Of a stretch of DNA of 6,674 nucleotides, positions 1 through 5,565 are shown in pieces. This DNA comes from CAYMGQ01 sp964390055 (GTDB lineage: Bacteria > Bacillota > Clostridia > Peptostreptococcales > Natronincolaceae). Location: NCBI GenBank assembly GCA_964390055.1, contig CAYMGQ010000040.1, positions 1-6,674 on the forward strand, given 5' to 3'. Under the pieces are notes generated by a model that did no database searches, was not told where the DNA came from, and saw only the letters and a program-made list of their open reading frames with translations. Each line of letters starts with the position of its first letter. Position 1 is the stretch's first letter. The translations under genes were made by a program, and so were the position numbers.

Positions 1-557
1 AAGGTATGTTTTCCTCCGTAGTATTTACCTCCTGGAGCGTAATGTGTTGCTAATATTTCACCGAGGTATAGGATACTATCATCGCAAGTATTAAAACGCA
101 TTGCAGAGCGTTCTGGTGCATTGTCGTGCGCTCCAAGCCCACACAAATTGTTTTTATTATTGGCTATTGCCGATATTCCTCCTCCCGACTCAAGTATGGC
201 TATTGCCGCCGGTATCAAGCAATTAATTCCATATTCTTTTTCCACTAAAATAAAAGTTGCCTCCATGCCGACTAATCCCGGCGCAATTCTGCTAAATGCT
301 TGCCCCAAATTAGCTTCGGAGAAACCAGACGGTAAAGTAATATCCATATTTTCCACTGCTTTATTGGCCCATTCGCACATTTTTGCTTGATTAAAAAGTA
401 ACTCAACCAAAGCATCATTTTCTTTTTTTATCCTTCTATTCTCCTCCTCTACTTGCAACAATAAATCTTCTTCTATGTATGGTAATTCTGGAGTAGGTTG
501 ATTAGAAATAAGAAGTATTGTAAATATTATGGCGATGGATGATGCTAAAAACGACAT
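1..557 (-). CDS. Membrane-anchored GH73-type glucosaminidase (peptidoglycan hydrolase), 3' end cut by window edge
   Basis: An open frame of 185 codons from the ATG at 557 runs off the window, so the C-terminus is missing. Residues 1-18 are strongly hydrophobic (one membrane anchor or uncleaved signal). Residues about 27-57 are charged and likely coiled coil, and a glucosaminidase-type domain follows from about residue 88. Its hallmarks are VEKEYGIN (105-112), AAIAILESGGG (117-127) with candidate catalytic Glu123, NNKNNLCGLGAHDN (133-146) and HYAPGGKYYGG (172-182). Known members of this family cleave the N-acetylglucosaminyl bond of peptidoglycan outside the membrane, and mobile elements use such enzymes to open the wall for transfer or phage passage. 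Start choice is uncertain: the ATG at 557 has no good ribosome binding site, while a strong AGGAG (593-597) sits 8 nt before an in-frame ATA (582-584) that would add nine residues including KRR. The family call is firm; the role in transfer is inferred. Confidence 0.85.
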   Translation of the reverse strand, partial: MSFLASSIAIIFTILLISNQPTPELPYIEEDLLLQVEEENRRIKKENDALVELLFNQAKMCEWANKAVENMDITLPSGFSEANLGQAFSRIAPGLVGMEATFILVEKEYGINCLIPAAIAILESGGGISAIANNKNNLCGLGAHDNAPERSAMRFNTCDDSILYLGEILATHYAPGGKYYGGKHT

Positions 558-592
558 TCTTTCTATTGCATACCTGCGCTTTATACAAACAT

Positions 593-597
593 CTCCT
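593..597 (-). promoter_or_regulatory. Shine-Dalgarno AGGAG that favours a start upstream of the ATG at 557
   Basis: The minus strand reads GGAAGGAGATG here. The AGGAG core is 8 nt from the in-frame ATA at 584-582 but 35 nt from the first in-frame ATG (557). An ATG overlapping the motif opens only a three-codon frame (Met-Phe-Val-stop). Either the glucosaminidase starts at ATA, or the original start codon was mutated. Confidence 0.6.
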
Positions 598-608
598 TCC
601 TGAGACAT

Positions 609-636
609 ATAATACCATATAAAATTATTTTGTCAA
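609..636 (-). promoter_or_regulatory. Sigma-A-type promoter of the glucosaminidase gene
   Basis: On the minus strand a perfect -35 TTGACA (631-636) is followed after 16 bp by TATTAT (609-614, five of six matches to TATAAT). Transcription should start near 602, giving a leader that begins almost at the ribosome binding site (593-597). The gene therefore appears to be transcribed separately from the recombinase-fold gene upstream. Confidence 0.75.
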
Positions 637-651
637 GTACATTTTTATATT

Positions 652-663
652 TTACATATGTAA
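652..663. promoter_or_regulatory. 12-bp perfect palindrome, candidate operator
   Basis: TTACATATGTAA is perfectly self-complementary and lies 15 bp upstream of the -35 box of the glucosaminidase promoter, a usual place for a regulator site. No binding protein can be named. In AT-rich DNA a 12-bp palindrome can also arise by chance. Confidence 0.3.
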
Positions 664-694
664 TGATGGGAACTTACACCCCCATCATTTTTTT
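662..694 (+). terminator. Stem-loop with T-tract, terminator-like for plus-strand transcripts
   Basis: AATGATGGG (662-670) pairs perfectly with CCCATCATT (681-689) around a 10-nt loop, and a run of T follows on the plus strand (688-694). The geometry is that of an intrinsic terminator for rightward (antisense) transcription. Read leftward, the same 9-bp hairpin lies across the last codons of the recombinase-fold gene but is followed by ACATATGT, not a U-tract, so it would be a poor terminator for that gene. Confidence 0.45.
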
Positions 695-1630
695 ATTTTG
701 CTCATACATAGCTTTAACGTCTCTCCATGCAAAATAGTGATCGGAACCATAATCGTATTTGTCAACAATGTCCCGGTAATCCTTTTCGATTAGTTCTCCT
801 CTTTCTTTTAATCTTTGATTTAACAAATGCATCATGCCAGAAAACATTAATGACTTATACGTCAGATAAGGATTATCTACCCATTTTTTTATTTTAATTA
901 ACCTAGTGTAGGCTAACCCAGTACTAAATTTCTCAAATTTTTTCTTGCCGGGAACCCTAAACACATAATTTCCCAATTTATTAATCTTAAATTCTCGTGG
1001 TGAAGATCTGCCCCCGATATTTCCGTTGTTTTCTAGATAGGTTTTTTGCTCATACGTGTTGCGGATTAATGCAATGGTAGATATTTCTACTGCCATGCGC
1101 CGGTATTTTCCTTCTCCCATATGCAAAGATAGCATTTTATTATTTTCATCCACGTTATCAAAAGTCAAGTCGATTATTTCAATCATCTCTTTGCCAAGCA
1201 CCCCGGCGAATGGTAATTCAAGCAATAATTTATCTTGCTCATTGCTACAAATATTTTGATACTCCCTAAGTTCGCCTATGGTAATAAACCTACGTGCAAT
1301 TGCTTGTCTGTCAACATATTTTATAGCGTCCTTTGCCTCGAATGTTGACAGACGATTATCTCCGTGCAAAACAATATTTTTCTCAATGCAATAATCAACA
1401 TACCTTTTCAACACTGATATATTTTTTCGAACAACTCCTGGTGAAGAATTGTGGAATTGCATTGTTATTAACTGACGGAGTTCAGCATAGCTCATATTGT
1501 AGATAGGTTTACCTATCATTTCTTCAAATCTGTCAGCGGACAAAAGAACATTCTCATCTGCTTTAGCCGTGGGAGTCGGCTTTGTGTTTAAATATTCCAA
1601 TTTGATCTCATTGTCAACTTCAAACTTCAT
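674..1630 (-). CDS. Tyrosine-recombinase-fold protein lacking catalytic residues; MrpR (SPbeta YopR)-like regulator candidate
   Basis: The 318-residue protein has an integrase-like layout: an N-terminal helical core-binding-like region (about 40-115, with VVRKNISVLKRYVDYC at 67-82) and a C-terminal catalytic-like domain (about 130-310). LLLELPFAGVLGKEMIEIIDLTF (135-157) occupies the place where active recombinases carry TGLRxxEL; the Arg is absent here (Leu at the aligned place). No HxLRH motif is visible in the segment around GMMHLLNQRL (265-274). Tyr308 lies near the usual nucleophile position but without the other residues. The best precedent I know is MrpR, the SPbeta lysogeny repressor with an inactive recombinase fold, so DNA binding without strand exchange is the likely role. 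The start follows the DGHHR gene by 6 nt, with AGAGGT (1641-1646) 10 nt before ATG, so the two are co-transcribed. The fold is fairly sure; the repressor role is inferred. Confidence 0.65.
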   Translation of the reverse strand: MKFEVDNEIKLEYLNTKPTPTAKADENVLLSADRFEEMIGKPIYNMSYAELRQLITMQFHNSSPGVVRKNISVLKRYVDYCIEKNIVLHGDNRLSTFEAKDAIKYVDRQAIARRFITIGELREYQNICSNEQDKLLLELPFAGVLGKEMIEIIDLTFDNVDENNKMLSLHMGEGKYRRMAVEISTIALIRNTYEQKTYLENNGNIGGRSSPREFKINKLGNYVFRVPGKKKFEKFSTGLAYTRLIKIKKWVDNPYLTYKSLMFSGMMHLLNQRLKERGELIEKDYRDIVDKYDYGSDHYFAWRDVKAMYEQNKKMMGV

Positions 1631-1636
1631 TTTCCG

Positions 1637-2938
1637 CTACACCTCTCTAAAATAATTATACAATTTTTCTTTTAATGCTTTGTTAGCAATTCGTTTTCTA
1701 ATTAATCCCATGTTTCTCCATAAAGGATTATTTCTGCTGAAATCCGTTGTTTCCATCTTTTTAGTTAGCCTTTCCCTCCAATCCTCTTGATTTTTAAGTT
1801 CCGCAGACATAGCTATATAGCCATAGAAGATATTTTCATCTTTAATTACAGCATCTGCTTTATCAACAACAAATGCCTCCGGATATAATCCTATCAAAGC
1901 ATCAGTAAATTCTATTATCCATTCACCTATACTTCTAATATCAGTAGTTTCATCAATCTTATAGTTATCTGCTATTGCTTCTGCAATAATATTATTTGTA
2001 ACTAATCCTATCTTGTTTTTCACTTCGGATCTTTGTTCAACCATTATTTTATTGAGTCTGCTTATCTTGTCGTTTGCAATAACGCTAACAACAAGGTTTT
2101 CTTTCATATCCATATCCCAGGTTCTAATTTGCTCATAGCGTATAGGCTTCTGTTTATTAATTTGAAGCATATAATCTCTCGCTTCTGATTCACTCATATT
2201 GGTAATTACTAATCCCCAAGTGAAATCAAGATCTGGATTTTCTGCTATGGCTAAAGAGTTCGCTACTTTTCTATGGTGCCCATCGAAAGTATTGAGAATG
2301 GAACTTTCCCCAACGACTAAAATATTTCTCCTATTATCATAGTGAACTTGCTCTTGAAATGTGTTCAGTATATTAATCTTGATATGATCCGGAAATTGCT
2401 TTCCTTGTAATATTCTTTCCTTTATCTGAAACGTTTTCCGTTTATCGAAATCGATTTGTACTCCAGCAGAAGTAACTTTCGGTTGTCTTTGAGTCATGAA
2501 ATTATAAATAAAAACATTGTTTCTATCCAATTTCTCAAGTTTTTGAGCGGATATGGTTGCTTGCCAAATATTATTTGCAATCTGAACAGCGTTTTCAAAA
2601 GTAAGGGGAAAAATTTCTTCTGGTTTGTCCTCTTCGGCATAGTTGATCCATTTACTATATTCCAGTTCGGTAAAATATTCCCTTGCGCTTATTTTTAATT
2701 CCGGCGCAGCTTTACTAAAGGCATGCGTAAATATAAAAAGAAAACGAGCATCGTCCTCCGAGGTAGTCATAGTATCTAAGGATTCGATACCCATAAATAC
2801 ATTCGTTGCACGGTACGGAGAAATATTGCGTAATATAAATTCTTTGCCAATTTCCTGCTTTACTTCTTTGTTGTGTCCTACTTCCCCTATCGCTTCCCTT
2901 AGTTTTTCTTTTAATTGGTTCAATTTGCTTTGCAGCAT
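1637..2938 (-). CDS. DGQHR-domain-like (ParB/DndB-related) protein with DGHHR motif
   Basis: This soluble 433-residue protein has no membrane segment. The clearest landmark is NTFDGHHRKVANSLA (216-230), followed by WGLVITNMSESEARDYMLQINKQKPI (241-266). It matches the pattern of DGQHR/DndB proteins and the GHHR motif of ParB-type nucleotide-binding folds: the DGxHR loop, a beta strand, then an acidic helix ending in IN.QKPI. DndB is a regulator in DNA phosphorothioation systems, but no dndCDE partners occur in this window, so a modification role is not supported. The gene sits between a small unknown gene and the MrpR-like gene, apparently in one transcript. I recall a gene of similar size (yopQ) beside yopR in SPbeta; whether they are homologous must be compared. 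The ribosome binding site AGGGGG (2946-2951) lies 7 nt before ATG and inside a hairpin. The motif class is fairly sure; the function is unknown. Confidence 0.6.
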   Translation of the reverse strand: MLQSKLNQLKEKLREAIGEVGHNKEVKQEIGKEFILRNISPYRATNVFMGIESLDTMTTSEDDARFLFIFTHAFSKAAPELKISAREYFTELEYSKWINYAEEDKPEEIFPLTFENAVQIANNIWQATISAQKLEKLDRNNVFIYNFMTQRQPKVTSAGVQIDFDKRKTFQIKERILQGKQFPDHIKINILNTFQEQVHYDNRRNILVVGESSILNTFDGHHRKVANSLAIAENPDLDFTWGLVITNMSESEARDYMLQINKQKPIRYEQIRTWDMDMKENLVVSVIANDKISRLNKIMVEQRSEVKNKIGLVTNNIIAEAIADNYKIDETTDIRSIGEWIIEFTDALIGLYPEAFVVDKADAVIKDENIFYGYIAMSAELKNQEDWRERLTKKMETTDFSRNNPLWRNMGLIRKRIANKALKEKLYNYFREV

Positions 2939-2944
2939 TATTAT

Positions 2945-2991
2945 ACCCCCTATATAGTATGTATTATTATATTATGAATCTATAAGGGGGT
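2945..2991 (-). promoter_or_regulatory. Hairpin sequestering the ribosome binding site of the DGHHR gene
   Basis: On the minus strand ACCCCCTTATAG (2991-2980) can pair with CTATATAGGGGGT (2957-2945), with one bulged base and a 22-nt loop. The upstream arm lies in the last codons of the 83-residue gene, and the downstream arm contains the AGGGGG ribosome binding site. Ribosomes finishing the upstream gene (stop at 2972-2974) would cover the first arm and free the site, the classical layout for translational coupling. Confidence 0.5.
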
Positions 2992-3223
2992 CAATCCGCA
3001 AACCTTTAGGTATAGTATTAAAAACAACTTGTTCAATAAAAAATTTAGCTCCCTGGTTATTTAAAATATCTTTTTCTTTTTCTGCTGTTTTTATATTATC
3101 GTAAAACACAAACCCAGTCGTATCACCGCTATATTTTATATAATGCCAATCGTCATCTGCTTCTCTTGGTGATATGTAGTTTCCTTCGCCGTCAACAATT
3201 ACATACACACTTTGCAAATTCAT
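2972..3223 (-). CDS. Small hypothetical protein (83 aa), first gene of the DGHHR/MrpR-like operon
   Basis: I do not recognise this family. The protein is acidic and soluble, with no membrane segment or Cys cluster. It begins with a beta-like segment, SVYVIVDGEGNYISPREADDDW (5-26), continues with aromatic-rich WHYIKYSG (26-33) and FVFYDNI (38-44), and then a short charged stretch KTAEKEKDIL (45-54). This suggests a compact alpha/beta fold, but no catalytic motif is visible. Coding status is supported by a strong AAAGGAG (3231-3237) 7 nt before ATG, a promoter immediately upstream and a conserved-looking junction with the next gene, 33 nt away. Its last codons form one arm of the hairpin over the next ribosome binding site, so translating it may control expression of the DGHHR protein. 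Being first in the operon, it could be an accessory or co-regulator; that is only a guess. Confidence 0.7.
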   Translation of the reverse strand: MNLQSVYVIVDGEGNYISPREADDDWHYIKYSGDTTGFVFYDNIKTAEKEKDILNNQGAKFFIEQVVFNTIPKGLRIDPLIDS

Positions 3224-3247
3224 TTCCTCTCTCCTTTATATTTACTC

Positions 3248-3281
3248 ATTATAGTATAAAATATACCAAAAATAATTGCAA
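3248..3281 (-). promoter_or_regulatory. Promoter of the 83-aa / DGHHR / MrpR-like operon
   Basis: On the minus strand TTGCAA (3276-3281, four of six matches) is followed after 17 bp by TATACT (3253-3258, five of six). A perfect TATAAT directly downstream (3248-3253) could serve as an alternative -10. The leader would be very short, ending at the ribosome binding site 3231-3237. A dyad GTATA-AAA-TATAC (3254-3266) covers most of the -10 and part of the spacer and could be an operator. Confidence 0.55.
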
Positions 3282-3284
3282 GTA

Positions 3285-3899
3285 CTATTTAGAAAATATT
3301 TTTTCCCAATGAGGATTATAAAGATCAAAAATATAATAATTGAATTTAGCCTGGACAAAGTTTTTCTCAATTATATGCCTCCTATTTGTCAACACAACAA
3401 CCAGTGGGAAACTTATTACTTTTCGCATAAGAGGATCTGCCCACCATTCTATTCTCCAATCAGTTCTCAAAAGTGTATTATATATCTTAACCTTATTGAA
3501 ATTTGCTGTGCCTCTATCTACCTCTACAAAAAACTTTTTCTTTTTCCCTTTATACTCTGCAACAAAAAATCCATCACATCTACCAGAAAAGAATACCATT
3601 TCCGGTTGGTATTTAATTACCTTGCCTTTTTTTACTATGTCGAAGTAAAGACTATTGATAATCAAAATGGATTTACGGTCGGGCTTCAATTTATCTAGGT
3701 AATAAACGTATTCCCTAGATTTAAATCTTTTTACCTTCTTTTGATCAGTCATGCTTTTTAACAAACGTTGGCAATAACGAATACTGGTAGTTTTAGGGAA
3801 AGCAACAAAATGAATCTGAGAAGTCGGCATAAACTGAAAAAAAGACAAATATGCACATATCAATTCTTCCCTAGAATTAAAAGAATCAAGACTATACAT
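3285..3899 (-). CDS. Replication-relaxation family-like protein
   Basis: The protein has 204 residues. Residues about 8-70 look like a winged helix, with ELICAYLSFFQFMPTSQI (12-29), SIRYCQRLLKSMTDQKKVKRF (39-59) and a beta hairpin REYVYYLD (62-69). The second half carries DGFFVAEYKGK (109-119) and FFVEVDRGTANFNKVKIYNTL (123-143). The EVDRGT block followed by a helix and YxxL is the pattern I associate with replication-relaxation proteins of Gram-positive plasmids and integrative elements. Asp109, Glu126 and Asp128 are arranged somewhat like a restriction-endonuclease-type core, but activity cannot be claimed. The start has AGGAGGT (3909-3915) 9 nt before ATG. It follows the FtsK-like gene after 86 bp of repeats and is probably the last gene of that operon, acting on DNA with the translocase. 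No convincing terminator follows the stop. Confidence 0.65.
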   Translation of the reverse strand: MYSLDSFNSREELICAYLSFFQFMPTSQIHFVAFPKTTSIRYCQRLLKSMTDQKKVKRFKSREYVYYLDKLKPDRKSILIINSLYFDIVKKGKVIKYQPEMVFFSGRCDGFFVAEYKGKKKKFFVEVDRGTANFNKVKIYNTLLRTDWRIEWWADPLMRKVISFPLVVVLTNRRHIIEKNFVQAKFNYYIFDLYNPHWEKIFSK

Positions 3900-3902
3900 G
3901 GC

Positions 3903-3926
3903 CGAACAACCTCCTATGTAGGTTCG
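3903..3926 (-). promoter_or_regulatory. Hairpin that could mask the ribosome binding site of the replication-relaxation gene
   Basis: On the minus strand CGAACCT (3926-3920) can pair with AGGTTGTTCG (3912-3903), leaving bulged bases on one side. This would occupy part of the AGGAGGT (3909-3915). The same CGAAC is also the 3' arm of the stronger 10-bp hairpin at 3922-3946, so the two structures exclude each other. This comes from base pairing by eye only. Confidence 0.35.
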
Positions 3927-3981
3927 TTTGAATATATCAAACGAACACTAAGCGAACCACCTAACGAACATCCAAACGAAC
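3922..3981. repeat. Iteron-like array: four direct 10-bp repeats plus one inverted copy
   Basis: On the plus strand four similar decamers end in CGAAC: TCAAACGAAC (3937-3946), CTAAGCGAAC (3948-3957), CCTAACGAAC (3960-3969) and CCAAACGAAC (3972-3981). The spacing is 11, 12 and 12 bp, close to one helical turn. An exact inverted copy GTTCGTTTGA (3922-3931) forms a perfect 10-bp dyad with the first repeat around a 5-nt spacer. A lone CGAAC lies at 3903-3907, between the ribosome binding site and the start codon. The array fills the only sizeable gap in this operon. Phased repeats of this sort are typical protein-binding arrays (partition site, origin iterons, operator), and in RNA the dyad also makes a stable hairpin. 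The binding partner is unknown. Confidence 0.75.
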
Positions 3982-3985
3982 CATT

Positions 3986-5182
3986 TTAAACGGCTCCCGT
4001 CAAGCTTTCACACTCTTGTTTAACAACTGGTTTAGTCTTAGGTATTGAAAATTTAGCCTTTCCCGGATCAAACATCATCACCTGAACCTCTCTATCTGTT
4101 CCATAATTCCATATAGCTCTACCTTTCAATTCTGCCGGTATTAATGCCGCCAAAGGAGTGTCTAACACCCCTGCGTTTTTAAAATCTCTAACTCGAAAAG
4201 CCAAGGTTGCAGGCAAATTACCTTTCAACTGGCCAGGCAAAATATATCTGTCTGGTCTTTGAGTAGATATAACACAATGTATTCCTACTGCTCTAGCTAG
4301 TGATAAAATATCGTGCAAATAACTATGGCACATTTTCTTCTTAACATAGCTATCCTTTGAATCTGCTTTACTTTGAGGCCATAATTGTGCAAATTCATCT
4401 ATCACCAACACAATAAATGGCATTCTCTCTTTATACTTTAATATGTTATTTACACTTGCTTTCTTTAATATCTCCATGCGACGATACATTTCTTGCCTTA
4501 TGGATGATATAACTGCCACAGCATCATCGAGAGATGTCGCTAACCCCACATGATCTCTGTAATGTACAAATTCTATCTTTTTTAAATCAACTACATAAAT
4601 TTCTACATGGGGATAATGACACAAAGTATAAGTCAATCCATGTAAAAACACACTTTTCCCGGCTCCTGTAGTTCCTCCTACAAGTAGATGGGGTAAATCT
4701 AACAAATCAACAATAACCAACCCGCTCCTCGATACTCCGATAGGAATTGGAATTACCATATTCTCAGGTATGTCAAATGGCTCGAACCACACTTTTTTAG
4801 GTAGCCTATGAGTAAATGCCCTAATATGCAAATACCCATCCTCTTCCCAAAGCTCTAATTCTGCATTAGTAGCTGTTTCTAAAGGTAATTTTACCTTTAG
4901 GAAATCTATCAGGCATAAACCTTCGGGTATAGTGTAGATAAAACGCCATCCGTAAGGTCTTTCAATTCCCCTAATCTTTTTGGGTAGCTTAGGTTTGCCA
5001 TTTTTTTGCAATACTCCTAATCTGCATGATTCAAAACCTTTTTCCAGTAATCCTTGAGTTGTATAACTACTATCTACTAACCCCATAATTGCACCACCAA
5101 TTAAAGCTGCTCCTGCCAAGGCAGGGCATAAAATACCTGCCGCTAAAACTCCTGCACCTATTACCCATTCATTTTTTAACAC
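3986..5182 (-). CDS. FtsK/SpoIIIE-type DNA translocase (conjugation or partition ATPase)
   Basis: The protein has 398 residues. A hydrophobic stretch at about 7-36, rich in Ala and Gly, suggests one or two membrane segments. The motor domain follows: Walker A GGTTGAGKS (169-177, Lys176), Walker B IVLVIDEF (257-264, Asp262-Glu263), the ISTQRP motif (305-310) typical of FtsK/SpoIIIE and TcpA/YdcQ-like proteins, and AFRVRD (327-332). It is far shorter than chromosomal FtsK, lacks the long linker and the gamma DNA-reading domain, and fits the coupling or transfer ATPases of Gram-positive mobile elements, which pump double- or single-stranded DNA at the membrane. The start is GTG (5180-5182), chosen because GGGAGGT (5191-5197) lies 8 nt upstream and no ATG fits better. 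It overlaps the small membrane-protein gene by 14 bp, indicating co-expression. Whether it drives conjugation, partition or packaging is not decidable without a relaxase or T4SS genes in view. Confidence 0.9.
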   Translation of the reverse strand: MLKNEWVIGAGVLAAGILCPALAGAALIGGAIMGLVDSSYTTQGLLEKGFESCRLGVLQKNGKPKLPKKIRGIERPYGWRFIYTIPEGLCLIDFLKVKLPLETATNAELELWEEDGYLHIRAFTHRLPKKVWFEPFDIPENMVIPIPIGVSRSGLVIVDLLDLPHLLVGGTTGAGKSVFLHGLTYTLCHYPHVEIYVVDLKKIEFVHYRDHVGLATSLDDAVAVISSIRQEMYRRMEILKKASVNNILKYKERMPFIVLVIDEFAQLWPQSKADSKDSYVKKKMCHSYLHDILSLARAVGIHCVISTQRPDRYILPGQLKGNLPATLAFRVRDFKNAGVLDTPLAALIPAELKGRAIWNYGTDREVQVMMFDPGKAKFSIPKTKPVVKQECESLTGAV

Positions 5183-5351
5183 TTTTACCTACCTCCCAGG
5201 TCATCATGAAAACCAATAAGCCCATACCGATTTTGAGCAAATATGAAACTAAATTTCCTATATGTTCTGGAAACAATTGGTGCATAATAAGGAAGAAAAA
5301 GGATAAGGGAATTGTAGTTTTAGTGAAATCAATTACTTTATCTAAATCCAT
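5169..5351 (-). CDS. Small membrane protein (60 aa, two predicted transmembrane helices)
   Basis: I do not recognise this family. Two hydrophobic segments, TIPLSFFFLIMHQLF (about 13-27) and LVSYLLKIGMGLLVFMMTW (about 34-52), are joined by the short loop PEHIGN, and a basic tail GKSVKK follows. The protein is therefore likely a helical hairpin in the cytoplasmic membrane. I chose the ATG at 5351 because AGGAGG (5359-5364) lies 7 nt before it; an ATG directly upstream (5354) is only 4 nt away, and a farther one (5375) has no site. The frame overlaps the upstream 75-residue gene and the downstream translocase gene by 14 bp each, so translation is probably coupled to both. By position it is a candidate membrane partner or anchor of the FtsK-like ATPase; this is inferred from context only. 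Confidence 0.75.
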   Translation of the reverse strand: MDLDKVIDFTKTTIPLSFFFLIMHQLFPEHIGNLVSYLLKIGMGLLVFMMTWEVGKSVKK

Positions 5352-5565
5352 CATGTTCCCTCCTAAATTTATCAAAGGCTTCCTTTCTTTCTTTCCACTC
5401 TTGGTATTTCACCCATTTACTGTTGAGAGAATCTTGATTCATCATATCCTTTGAAGTAATTACTATCTTTTCTTCAATTCCGAAAAATTCCAAGCAAGCT
5501 TCTTCTTTCCAGTCTTTTGGTTTAGACCTCTTATCTACTGAGAATAAATAATTAATTATTCCCAT
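5338..5565 (-). CDS. Small charged hypothetical protein (75 aa), likely paralog of the gene before it
   Basis: No known family is recognised. The protein is soluble and strongly charged, with a short hydrophobic N-terminus (MGIINYLF) and a C-terminal helix rich in Lys, Arg and Glu (from about 50). Its core, KEE (20-22), TSKD (37-40) and KYQEW (53-57), has the same spacing as KEE, TSND and KYKEF in the 96-residue protein encoded just upstream, which suggests tandem duplication followed by divergence. GGAGGAG lies about 11 nt before ATG. The frame overlaps the upstream gene by 10 bp and the membrane-protein gene by 14 bp, so it belongs to the translocase operon. The role is unknown; a soluble adaptor to the translocase complex is one possibility. 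Confidence 0.65.
   Translation of the reverse strand: MGIINYLFSVDKRSKPKDWKEEACLEFFGIEEKIVITSKDMMNQDSLNSKWVKYQEWKERKEAFDKFRREHDGFR

Noticed and set aside
121..390. Plus-strand 89-codon open frame
   Set aside because: It is antisense to the glucosaminidase domain, whose motifs are clear on the minus strand, and it has no ribosome binding site or recognisable product.
674..1630. Active integrase or Xer recombinase
   Set aside because: The TGLR arginine and the HxLRH motif are not found in the expected places, and no att-like core repeat is evident beside the gene.
1637..2938. DndB of a DNA phosphorothioation operon
   Set aside because: Only the general DGxHR motif is shared; no dndA, dndC, dndD or dndE gene lies in the window.
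3284..3310. Terminator after the replication-relaxation-like gene
   Set aside because: Only a weak A/T stem can be drawn, without GC pairs or a clean T-tract on the minus strand.
3276..3698. Plus-strand 140-codon and 102-codon open frames
   Set aside because: Both lie opposite the replication-relaxation-like gene. Their composition is that of a reverse-strand shadow and they lack translation signals.
3903..3981. LexA (SOS) boxes because of repeated CGAAC and GTTCG
   Set aside because: The Gram-positive SOS box needs CGAAC facing GTTCG across 4 bp. Here the copies are direct repeats, and the only close inverted pair is in the opposite (outward) order with a different spacer.
3922..3981. CRISPR array
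   Set aside because: The repeats are only 10 bp with 1-2 bp between them, and no spacers or cas genes are present.
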